Part shown: positions 1 to 5,498 of the stretch, in pieces
Numbering within the stretch: the first letter of the stretch is position 1
Layout of the letters: every line of letters starts with the position of its first letter
Origin: Spirochaetaceae bacterium
GTDB lineage: Bacteria; Spirochaetota; Spirochaetia; Treponematales; Breznakiellaceae
Length of the DNA: 7,810 bases
NCBI GenBank assembly: GCA_031267475.1
Contig: JAIRZA010000218.1
Location: 1 to 7,810 of the forward strand
Reading direction: 5' to 3'
Program-made: the position numbers and the translations under genes
Notes under the pieces: model-generated
Databases searched by the model: none
The model's input: only the letters and a program-made list of their open reading frames with translations
What the model was told of the DNA's origin: nothing

Positions 1-9
1 GTTTGTCAT
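1..9 (-). CDS. 5' end of an unidentified gene leaving the window on the left
   Basis: Only the first three codons (Met-Thr-Asn) are inside the window, so no product can be named. The gene is inferred from its translation signals: on the minus strand a perfect AAGGAGGA Shine-Dalgarno (positions 22-15) is followed five bases later by ATG at 9-7. A candidate sigma-70-type promoter lies about 75-100 bp upstream, at 113-85. It would be divergent from mnmA. Without the downstream sequence it cannot be excluded that the frame closes quickly. Confidence 0.55.
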
Positions 10-14
10 GTGTG

Positions 15-22
15 TCCTCCTT
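15..22 (-). promoter_or_regulatory. strong Shine-Dalgarno for the left-edge gene
   Basis: Read on the minus strand, positions 22-15 are AAGGAGGA, complementary to the 3' end of 16S rRNA. The five-base spacer (14-10) places the ATG at 9-7 at a near-ideal distance. This is the strongest ribosome-binding site in the window and the main reason for calling a gene start at the left edge. Confidence 0.65.
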
Positions 23-84
23 GGGTTTTATTTTGGGTTGTTGGTCACTGGGCGGGTTGTTTATGTCCGCTTTGCTAAGCAAAT

Positions 85-113
85 AATATATACAGGATTT
101 TTTTTTAATACAA
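85..113 (-). promoter_or_regulatory. candidate sigma-70-type promoter of the left-edge gene
   Basis: On the minus strand, TTGTAT (113-108, 3 of 6 matches to TTGACA) is followed after exactly 17 bases by TATATT (90-85, 5 of 6 matches to TATAAT). The spacer contains a run of nine A residues (106-98). A transcript starting near 78 would have a leader of about 70 nt before the ATG at 9. The -35 match is weak, so this rests on spacing, the good -10 and the AT-rich setting. Confidence 0.4.
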
Positions 114-156
114 CCCGCCAGCGGGTCTCAGTCCGCTACGCGGCGGCGTCCCGCAA
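114..156. repeat. GC-rich hairpin repeat, copy 1
   Basis: First of two direct copies of a ~43-bp unit. It starts with CCCGCCAGCGGG (114-125; arms CCCGC/GCGGG) and continues with CCGCTACGCGG (133-143; a CCGC/GCGG hairpin with a TAC loop), then ends in CCGCAA (151-156). The second copy is at 228-271 and differs by a few substitutions and one base of length. The self-complementary form suggests a small dispersed intergenic (REP-like) element. Its genome-wide copy number cannot be seen here. Confidence 0.7.
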
Positions 157-180
157 TCACCGGAGTCTCACCGGGGGCGT

Positions 181-224
181 GGAGTTTCGCCCCGCTAAAC
201 TCCGACGCTAAACGCGCCAGCGTT
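181..224. repeat. two adjacent short hairpins between the repeat copies
   Basis: Two perfect inverted repeats lie between the two GC-rich repeat copies. The first has arms GGAGTTT (181-187) and AAACTCC (197-203) around a nine-base loop. The second has arms AACGC (211-215) and GCGTT (220-224) around GCCA. Neither is followed by a T run on either strand, so they do not look like simple intrinsic terminators. They make 114-271 a continuous cluster of small stem-loops. Confidence 0.5.
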
Positions 225-227
225 GAG

Positions 228-271
228 CCCGCCAGCGGGTTTCATATCCGCTACGCGGCGGCATACCGCAA
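228..271. repeat. GC-rich hairpin repeat, copy 2
   Basis: Second copy of the unit at 114-156, in the same orientation. CCCGCCAGCGGG recurs exactly at 228-239, CCGCTACGCGG exactly at 248-258, and the unit again ends in CCGCAA. The two copies are identical apart from substitutions around 241-247 and 261-265 and a single extra base. From here to mnmA at 392 no further gene is visible; a 6-bp inverted repeat (CCCTGC 278-283, GCAGGG 305-310) is the only other structure noticed. Confidence 0.7.
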
Positions 272-379
272 GTCTCTCCCTGCCCGAAACAAACATTTCA
301 TTGAGCAGGGCGGGCGTGTATGATTACGGTTCTATGCGCGCTCGCCGACGCCGCTATTCACCTGTGTTAAAAATAATAC

Positions 380-385
380 TATAGT
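380..385 (+). promoter_or_regulatory. possible -10 element directly before mnmA
   Basis: TATAGT (5 of 6 matches to TATAAT) lies six bases before the mnmA ATG, and TAAAAT (385-390) overlaps it. There is no clear -35 at the right distance, and no Shine-Dalgarno sequence precedes the ATG. If this -10 is used, transcription would begin at or next to the start codon, giving a leaderless mRNA. AT-rich DNA produces such matches easily, hence the low confidence. Confidence 0.25.
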
Positions 386-391
386 AAAATA

Positions 392-1462
392 ATGAGGCAA
401 AAAGCCCTTATAGCGATGAGCGGCGGCGTTGATAGTTCTGTAGCGGCCTACCTGATGAAACAGGCAGGCTGGGACTGTATCGGCGCCACGATGAAGCTTT
501 TTGACGGCGGCATACTGGATGACGGCGCGCGGAAATCCTGCTGCTCGCTGAACGATGTAAACGACGCGCGGGATGTCGCGTACCGTCTGAACATTCCGCA
601 TTATGTATTAAACCTGCGCGATGATTTCCGCTCAAATGTGATTGAGCGTTTCATAAAGATATACGAGTCGGGCGGAACCCCAAATCCATGTATAGACTGC
701 AACCGGTTCATAAAATTCAACAGCTTATTACTACGCGCCCGCGCGCTTGAATACGACCGTCTTGTTACAGGTCATTACGCTCAAATAGAAAAATCAGGCG
801 GCAGATTTTTATTAAAAAAATCTGTTGATGAAAAGAAAGATCAAAGTTATGTATTATATACAATGACACAGGAGCAGTTGGAAAATACCGAATTCCCGTT
901 AGGCGCGAAACAGAAAAATGAAGTCCGCGCTATTGCCGCCGAACAGAACTTTATCAACGCGGAAAAACAGGAAAGTCAGGATATATGTTTTGTACCGGAC
1001 GGAGATTACGGCGCTTTTATTGAAAGATATACCGGTAAAATATATCCAGAAGGCGACATTATAGATTCAGGCGGGAATATACTGGGACGGCATAAAGGTT
1101 TTATTCGTTACACCATCGGTCAGCGCAGAGGTTTGGGCGTTTCATCAAATACTATTTTGTACGTTTCGGAAAAATCAAAAGAAGCTAATACGGTAACGCT
1201 TAGTCCTGAAAATCAATTATATTCAAAAACATTGATAGCGAATAATATCAACCTGATCGCTTGTGAAAAGCTGGAAAAACCAATGCGCTTGCGTGTAAAA
1301 TCGCGTTATCTGCAAAAAGAGCAGGCGGCGAGAGTCGAACAGGTGTCTGATGATACGATACGTGTAGAATTTGACGAGCCGCAGCGCGCGTTGACGACCG
1401 GGCAGGCCGCTGTACTATATGACGGCGATTACGTTATAGGCGGCGGAACAATTACAGGCTGA
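392..1462 (+). CDS. mnmA: tRNA-specific 2-thiouridylase MnmA
   Basis: MnmA adenylates U34 of Lys, Glu and Gln tRNAs with ATP, then inserts sulfur to give 2-thiouridine at the wobble base; it is cytoplasmic and takes sulfur from a cysteine desulfurase/relay system. The 356-residue length is normal for the family. The PP-loop SGGVDSS is at residues 10-16. The TPNPCIDCN segment (96-104) holds the presumed nucleophile Cys103, and SQDICFVPDG holds the second catalytic Cys199. TGHYA (126-130) and the TIGQRRGLG segment (241-249) of the central domain are also clear, followed by a C-terminal beta-barrel. The CCSLNDVNDAR stretch resembles MnmA of spirochaetes and clostridia. The ATG at 392 is the only sensible start: an in-frame stop lies at 374-376 and the next Met (residue 9) would remove the first strand of the PP-loop fold. 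It lacks a Shine-Dalgarno. It stands alone, with its stop three bases before a C13 tract. Confidence 0.96.
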   Translation: MRQKALIAMSGGVDSSVAAYLMKQAGWDCIGATMKLFDGGILDDGARKSCCSLNDVNDARDVAYRLNIPHYVLNLRDDFRSNVIERFIKIYESGGTPNPCIDCNRFIKFNSLLLRARALEYDRLVTGHYAQIEKSGGRFLLKKSVDEKKDQSYVLYTMTQEQLENTEFPLGAKQKNEVRAIAAEQNFINAEKQESQDICFVPDGDYGAFIERYTGKIYPEGDIIDSGGNILGRHKGFIRYTIGQRRGLGVSSNTILYVSEKSKEANTVTLSPENQLYSKTLIANNINLIACEKLEKPMRLRVKSRYLQKEQAARVEQVSDDTIRVEFDEPQRALTTGQAAVLYDGDYVIGGGTITG

Positions 1463-1465
1463 ATA

Positions 1466-1478
1466 CCCCCCCCCCCCC
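1466..1478. repeat. homopolymer tract C13 (G13 on minus strand)
   Basis: Thirteen consecutive C residues start three bases after the mnmA stop codon, so length change would not alter the mnmA product. On the minus strand the G tract lies between a weak TTGTGT (1490-1485) and TATTCA (1465-1460) with a 19-base spacer. That is a loose echo of the arrangement at the second tract. Tracts of this length are prone to slipped-strand mispairing and to sequencing error. Confidence 0.9.
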
Positions 1479-1686
1479 TCCCGCACACAACACGCCCGCT
1501 GGAGCCGCCGGTTCTAACGGGCGCGGCGCGGGCATGGGGATTATCTCTAAGTTGGGACTACGGCGCGGCTCTATGCCGCATGAGACTGCTTGACTAAGCG
1601 CTTATCTTTGGTATAGGCTGTCAGAATGGAAACTTGCACGATACAAATGAGGCGGCATACGCGATTATCACTAGCTCGTGATCGCG

Positions 1687-1713
1687 ATTTATCCCCCCCC
1701 CCCCCCTTGTCAA
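1687..1713 (-). promoter_or_regulatory. candidate slippage-controlled promoter around the C14/G14 tract
   Basis: On the minus strand a perfect -35 consensus TTGACA (1713-1708) is followed by A, fourteen G residues, then GATAAAT. Taking GATAAA (1693-1688) as the -10, the present spacer is 14 bases; three more G would give the optimal 17. A G/C tract as promoter spacer is known from phase-variable genes such as opc and porA in Neisseria. What this promoter would drive is unclear: reading left there is no convincing gene before the antisense of mnmA, so the product could be a small or antisense RNA. Confidence 0.4.
1693..1706. repeat. homopolymer tract C14 (G14 on minus strand)
   Basis: Fourteen consecutive C residues lie 151 bp upstream of the methyltransferase start codon. 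On the plus strand TATAAA (1720-1725) follows 13 bases later, so the tract would occupy the -35 position of a promoter using that box. On the minus strand the tract is the spacer of the candidate promoter at 1713-1687. Length change here could alter transcription in either direction. Confidence 0.9.
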
Positions 1714-1857
1714 ATTTAGTATAAAAGATGGATGCGGCGCGAAGGCCGTCTCTGATAAAGTTCATTTTCTCTGTGTAAAGCGCTTAAAAGCTGTAGTTTA
1801 CGAATATTTATATCACTCCTCCATAGTTACAATAATCACAATTAAAGGCGGCAAAAT

Positions 1858-2628
1858 ATGCAGGAATTTCAATTAAGGCAAATTATCGCTATGCTTTTAC
1901 CCAAAAAATTGTTTGGTTTTGTCGCAAGCCGGTTTCGTCCTAAATACACGTACTGCGTTTATCAGGGGGCGCTGCTTGCGAAAAAGCTGGGTTATACGCG
2001 GGTCAGCATGATAGAGTTCGGCGTGGCGGGCGGGAACGGATTGCTTTGTCTGGAACGCGAGGCGGCTAAAATTGGCAAAAAACTTGGTATAGAAATAGAG
2101 GTATACGGATTCGATACAGCGGAAGGTTTGCCGTCTTCGCTCGATTACCGCGATTTGCCTTTCATTTGGCGAAAAGGCGCTATGACCATGAATTACGATT
2201 CGCTCAAAAAGCGTCTTAAACGGGCAAAACTTATCATCGGCGACATTCGTGAAACCGCCGGAGATTTCGCAAAAAACTACAAGCCCGCTCCAATAGCCGC
2301 GGTTTTTCACGACATGGATTACTATTCGTCCACAAAAGCGGCGTTGCAAATTTTTGACGCGGATAATAATTATCAACTTCCACGTGTGTGGAGTTATTTT
2401 GACGACATAGGCGGCGATAATCTTGCCCTGATAAGCGACTACACAGGCGAGCGCCTCGCGATAAAAGAATTTAACGATTCACATGAAAACAAAAAAATAT
2501 CTCCAGCTTATAATCTGTTGGAGCGGACGCATATAAAGTATTGGCACCACCAAGTCTTTGTGCTGCATACGTTTGATCATGAAAAATATAACACATTCAT
2601 AGGCGGTGACAAGCCTTCTAAACTATAG
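1858..2628 (+). CDS. putative class I SAM-dependent methyltransferase (TylF-like)
   Basis: This 256-residue protein has the layout of a Rossmann-fold methyltransferase. The glycine-rich SAM-binding motif I is EFGVAGGNG (residues 53-61). The acidic residue after the next strand is in YGFDTAEGLP (83-92). A later HDMDYYSST (151-159) and an FDD (181-183) resemble the metal-binding aspartates of TylF/MycF-type sugar O-methyltransferases. The N-terminal 25 residues are hydrophobic and basic but do not form a clear signal peptide, so the protein is probably cytoplasmic or membrane-peripheral. An AAAGG Shine-Dalgarno (1844-1848), nine bases before the ATG, supports the start. It stands alone, with the C14 tract and a repeated AAGCGCTT palindrome upstream and a strong hairpin downstream. 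The substrate is unknown; a surface sugar or small metabolite is a guess from the TylF resemblance. Confidence 0.72.
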   Translation: MQEFQLRQIIAMLLPKKLFGFVASRFRPKYTYCVYQGALLAKKLGYTRVSMIEFGVAGGNGLLCLEREAAKIGKKLGIEIEVYGFDTAEGLPSSLDYRDLPFIWRKGAMTMNYDSLKKRLKRAKLIIGDIRETAGDFAKNYKPAPIAAVFHDMDYYSSTKAALQIFDADNNYQLPRVWSYFDDIGGDNLALISDYTGERLAIKEFNDSHENKKISPAYNLLERTHIKYWHHQVFVLHTFDHEKYNTFIGGDKPSKL

Positions 2629-2672
2629 AAACCGGTTATGGCGCATGAATTGATTTATTATTGTGTTTTATT

Positions 2673-2708
2673 AGAGCTGTTCGATAACTGGAATTATCGA
2701 ACAGCTCT
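2673..2708. terminator. strong hairpin between convergent genes, likely bidirectional terminator
   Basis: A perfect 15-bp inverted repeat has arms at 2673-2687 and 2694-2708 (AGAGCTGTTCGATAA and its complement) around the six-base loop CTGGAA. It lies 44 bp after the methyltransferase stop and at the end of the convergent MFS gene. The right arm contains the last four MFS codons and its TAA stop. The sequence after the stem is only moderately T-rich on the plus strand and lacks a T run on the minus strand. Intrinsic termination is therefore likely but not classic; protection of 3' ends is the alternative. Confidence 0.7.
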
Positions 2709-3878
2709 ATTTAATGTTTCAGTCATTATTATAAGTATCACCAATATAGCTCCAATAAACACAGGAAATATATTAAAATTTATATACGATGCCGCCCACC
2801 CAAACACAGGGGGCATCAACGTGGTGCCTATATACGCGCTTGCCATTTGAATTCCGATTACCGCCTGTGAATTCCCTTCGCCAAAATTTTTAGGCGTCTC
2901 GTGCAGCAAACTGGGAAAAATGGGAGCGCAGCCGAGTCCAATCATAAAAAGAGCCGGTAATAACGCGGCGTTTCCAAGCGGCAGAATTAAAAAAACGAGT
3001 CCGCCGCCGGTTATTATCTGACCTAAACGAATCATTTGTTTGTTGTTTAGTTTCATTGTTACAAAACCTGATATAAAACGCCCTAAAGTTATTCCAATAT
3101 AAAAAAACGCTATCCATTGAGCGGCGATTTCGGGCGGGATATTTTTTACTATTACCAAATAACTGCTTCCCCATAATCCTGTTATCCATTCAACCGAACA
3201 GTAGCAGAAGAAGGCCGCAAGAGCTTGCTTAACTCCGGCTATATGAAACAACTGTTTGAAGTTAATCGATTTATAATTAGTCGAATTGGTTTGCCCGGCA
3301 AGCCGTCCGCCTCTAGTTTTTTGCGCGGTTTTATTTTTCCATAAAGGCAAAGACGCAAATAGCGCCGCAGTAAGACAAAGCTGTATTATACCGACAGTCA
3401 TATATCCTAATGTCCATGAATGTTTGCTTATTAAGAATGAAGACATTATTATTGGACCAAGAGAAGCTCCCACACCCCAAAAACAATGCAGCCAGCTCAT
3501 GTGCCGCGCTTTATAGTGCAGCGCGACATAATTATTTAACGCCGCGTCAACCGAGCCTCCGCCCAGACCTAAGGGAATCGCGAAAAGCAGCAATTCCCAA
3601 AAAGCGCCGGAAATTGAAAATCCAATAAGAGCGGCGGCGGTTATTAAAACACTGAAAGCTGTAACAATTCCCGTTCCAAAGCGATTGATAATTTTTGCGC
3701 TGAATACGCTTGAAACGACCGTTCCTCCAGAAATAATCATGGAAATAAATCCGATATAGCGCGGCGGGACATCCAGCAAATAATACATTGACGGCCACGC
3801 GGAGCCAAGAAGGGAATCCGGAAGCCCCAAGCTGATAAACGATAAATAAATTATCACTAAAATAAATGACGCAAACAT
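2694..3878 (-). CDS. MFS transporter (FucP-like group)
   Basis: A 394-residue integral inner-membrane protein with about twelve hydrophobic segments in two halves, joined by a hydrophilic loop at about residues 180-210. The N-terminal FISLGLPDSLLGSAWP (14-29), the loop 2-3 region SAKIINRFGTG (60-70), HCFWGVGASLGP (131-142) and GLGCAPIFPSLLHETP (314-329) are typical of major facilitator proteins related to the fucose/glucose-galactose group. The substrate is unknown; a sugar is the natural guess from family, but drug or metabolite export cannot be excluded. The ATG has a good AAAAGGA Shine-Dalgarno with a five-base spacer. It lies 42 nt after the murJ stop on the same strand, so it may be the last gene of a pth-murJ-MFS transcript. 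The AT-rich gap could also hold its own promoter. The gene end is part of the hairpin at 2673-2708. Confidence 0.88.
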   Translation of the reverse strand: MFASFILVIIYLSFISLGLPDSLLGSAWPSMYYLLDVPPRYIGFISMIISGGTVVSSVFSAKIINRFGTGIVTAFSVLITAAALIGFSISGAFWELLLFAIPLGLGGGSVDAALNNYVALHYKARHMSWLHCFWGVGASLGPIIMSSFLISKHSWTLGYMTVGIIQLCLTAALFASLPLWKNKTAQKTRGGRLAGQTNSTNYKSINFKQLFHIAGVKQALAAFFCYCSVEWITGLWGSSYLVIVKNIPPEIAAQWIAFFYIGITLGRFISGFVTMKLNNKQMIRLGQIITGGGLVFLILPLGNAALLPALFMIGLGCAPIFPSLLHETPKNFGEGNSQAVIGIQMASAYIGTTLMPPVFGWAASYINFNIFPVFIGAILVILIIMTETLNRAVR

Positions 3879-3920
3879 ATATATCCTTTTTTATAATTCT
3901 ATGTTTATATATACTTTTCT

Positions 3921-5495
3921 CTATTTTCGTTTGAGTATATGAATAAGCGTTTTTATATTTTTATCTTTTGTAATCAGCAGTAAGAATAAACCCATTCCGG
4001 CGAAAAGCAGAAGCGCGATAAACAATGGAAGAGCGAATGAAATAAAACGATTTCCCGTATTTATCGAAACAAAAAAATCCATCAGATAATTGTTGAATAA
4101 CAAAACCGGAATAAGAGCCGCCGCCGAAAATAATATTATTTTAAGAAAATATTTAAATGTTTCCGGTAAAAGACTCCCTATATTGTTATATGATTTCTTG
4201 TTTAGAAATATGAATAATACCACCGTGTTAGCCGCGCCGGACAAAGATAAAGCAAGAGCCACTCCGCCGCCCTTCATCGGATTAACAAGTATTGCCGCCA
4301 GCGCTATGTTCGCTATAAATGAAAATATACCCGCTATCGTAGGAGATACCGCGTCGCTCCGCGCGTAAAAAGCCGGCGCTATGATACGGTTGAGCGCGAT
4401 AAAATAAAGTCCCGCGATGTGAAATGTGAACGCGTCGAGTGTTAATCGCACCGATTCATCGTTGAAACTAAGGCTTTGAAATAAAAAACGTATAATCGTC
4501 TCTCCCTCTACAAGCGCAAAAAAAGTTACCGGAATCGTTATGAGTGTAATAATATCAATGGCGGATGAAAGACGCTTGTTATATAATTCCCATTTTGATG
4601 ATTTAGCGTATTCTGTAAGATCGGGCAATAGGATTGTTCCAATCGAAACGGCGAAAACCCCCAGTATCAATTCTTGTAAGCGCAGCGAGTATTGCAGACT
4701 CGAAACAACGCCAACCCCCGCTCTCCGCGCAAGCGCTGTCGATACAATGTCATTGAGCTGATACGCCGCCATGCCGATTATCGTTGGCGCTATCAAACGA
4801 AGTACGGCGCGTGTTCCCGGATTTTTGACAGCGGCTTTTAAGCTGGTAAAGAAAAAGCGAAATCCATGCTTAAACACAAACGGCGCTTGAACCGCCGCCT
4901 CGATGAAACCGCCTAACAGTATGCCTATCGCTATCGCCCTGGCCGGATTCTTTGTGTATGGATGTAAGAGCCATGCGCAGGCAATGGTAATGACGTTTAA
5001 CAGCACCGGCGCTAGTCCGGATGGTGTAAAGACATGAACGCTGTTCAATATTCCCTGAAAAAAAGCGGCGATTGATATGAACGCCAGAAACGGAAACATC
5101 ATGCGTGTTAAAAAAACCGTTTCGTCAAACTCGGTTTTGCCAAAAATAGGAACTAAAGACGGCGCGAAAATGATTCCGGCCGCAACCGCAAGGCTGACAA
5201 AAAATGATAAAAACGTAAAGAAGCATGATAAAAATTCGCGTGTCTTTTGCGCGTCGTCTTCCAGAAGGTATGCCTTAAATGTCGGGATGAAAGCGACTGA
5301 TATTGAACCTTCGGCGAAAAGGCGGCGAAACAGGTTGGGTATTAAAAAAGCGATAGAAAATGAATCGGAAAGCGCGCTTGTTCCAAGCAGGGCGGCTTTT
5401 GTCATCTCTCGAAACAAGCCTAAAACACGCGAGGCAAGGGTTAAAAGCGAAAGCGTTGAACCCGAACGGAGCAGAGAGCGCGGCGACATGGGCAT
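3921..5495 (-). CDS. murJ: lipid II flippase MurJ (MviN)
   Basis: MurJ moves the peptidoglycan precursor lipid II from the inner to the outer face of the cytoplasmic membrane. The 524-residue length and about fourteen membrane segments fit the MOP-superfamily flippases. The conserved N-terminal signature is intact: ASRVLGLFRE (21-30), ALSDSFSIAFLIPNLFRRLFAEG split over 41-63, with Arg23, Arg29, Asp44 and Arg57 matching Arg18, Arg24, Asp39 and Arg52 of the E. coli protein. YSLRLQELILGVF (269-281) carries Arg272, the counterpart of the central-cavity Arg270, and GTILLPDLTE follows. The chosen ATG (5495) is three bases after the pth stop. A second ATG two codons later (5489) is equally possible. 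No clear Shine-Dalgarno is seen, which points to translational coupling with pth. The C-terminus is lysine-rich (LIHILKRK), as expected for a cytoplasmic tail. Confidence 0.95.
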   Translation of the reverse strand: MPMSPRSLLRSGSTLSLLTLASRVLGLFREMTKAALLGTSALSDSFSIAFLIPNLFRRLFAEGSISVAFIPTFKAYLLEDDAQKTREFLSCFFTFLSFFVSLAVAAGIIFAPSLVPIFGKTEFDETVFLTRMMFPFLAFISIAAFFQGILNSVHVFTPSGLAPVLLNVITIACAWLLHPYTKNPARAIAIGILLGGFIEAAVQAPFVFKHGFRFFFTSLKAAVKNPGTRAVLRLIAPTIIGMAAYQLNDIVSTALARRAGVGVVSSLQYSLRLQELILGVFAVSIGTILLPDLTEYAKSSKWELYNKRLSSAIDIITLITIPVTFFALVEGETIIRFLFQSLSFNDESVRLTLDAFTFHIAGLYFIALNRIIAPAFYARSDAVSPTIAGIFSFIANIALAAILVNPMKGGGVALALSLSGAANTVVLFIFLNKKSYNNIGSLLPETFKYFLKIILFSAAALIPVLLFNNYLMDFFVSINTGNRFISFALPLFIALLLFAGMGLFLLLITKDKNIKTLIHILKRK

Positions 5496-5498
5496 AGG

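Larger units (their letters stand above)
1463..1857. other. 395-bp intergenic region with two C tracts, no convincing gene
   Basis: No open frame here has both a good start and a recognisable product. It holds a C13 tract (1466-1478) and a C14 tract (1693-1706). Several inverted repeats are visible: CGCCCG/CGGGCG (1493-1498, 1518-1523), GCGGC/GCCGC (1565-1569, 1575-1579) and ATCAC/GTGAT (1667-1671, 1678-1682). The palindrome AAGCGCTT occurs twice (1596-1603, 1778-1785). TATAAA at 1720-1725 could be a plus-strand -10. A 64-codon minus frame (1765-1571) runs through the second tract but has no family resemblance. Confidence 0.6.

Noticed and set aside
8..211. 67-codon plus-strand frame at the left edge
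   Set aside because: It runs antisense to the left-edge gene signals and through the hairpin repeats. No ribosome-binding site and no plausible protein.
1493..1523. CGCCCG/CGGGCG stem after mnmA as a terminator
   Set aside because: The six-bp stem has a 19-base loop and is followed by GC-rich sequence without a T run, so it does not qualify as an intrinsic terminator.
1520..1690. Possible tRNA or other small structured RNA between the C tracts
   Set aside because: Several short stems are present, but no T-loop consensus, cloverleaf spacing or CCA end was found.
1571..1765. 64-codon minus-strand frame running through the C14/G14 tract
   Set aside because: No family resemblance and only a weak AGAG before the ATG. 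The Gly run simply reflects the tract. It remains possible as a slippage-controlled small ORF, but nothing supports it beyond being open.
1814..1824. Shine-Dalgarno-like GGAGGAG on the minus strand upstream of the methyltransferase
   Set aside because: No start codon at a useful distance: the adjacent GTG is followed at once by a stop and no ATG follows until 1765.
1897..2376. 159-codon minus-strand frame antisense to the methyltransferase
   Set aside because: The plus-strand frame has SAM-binding motifs and a Shine-Dalgarno. The antisense frame has neither and looks like a shadow.
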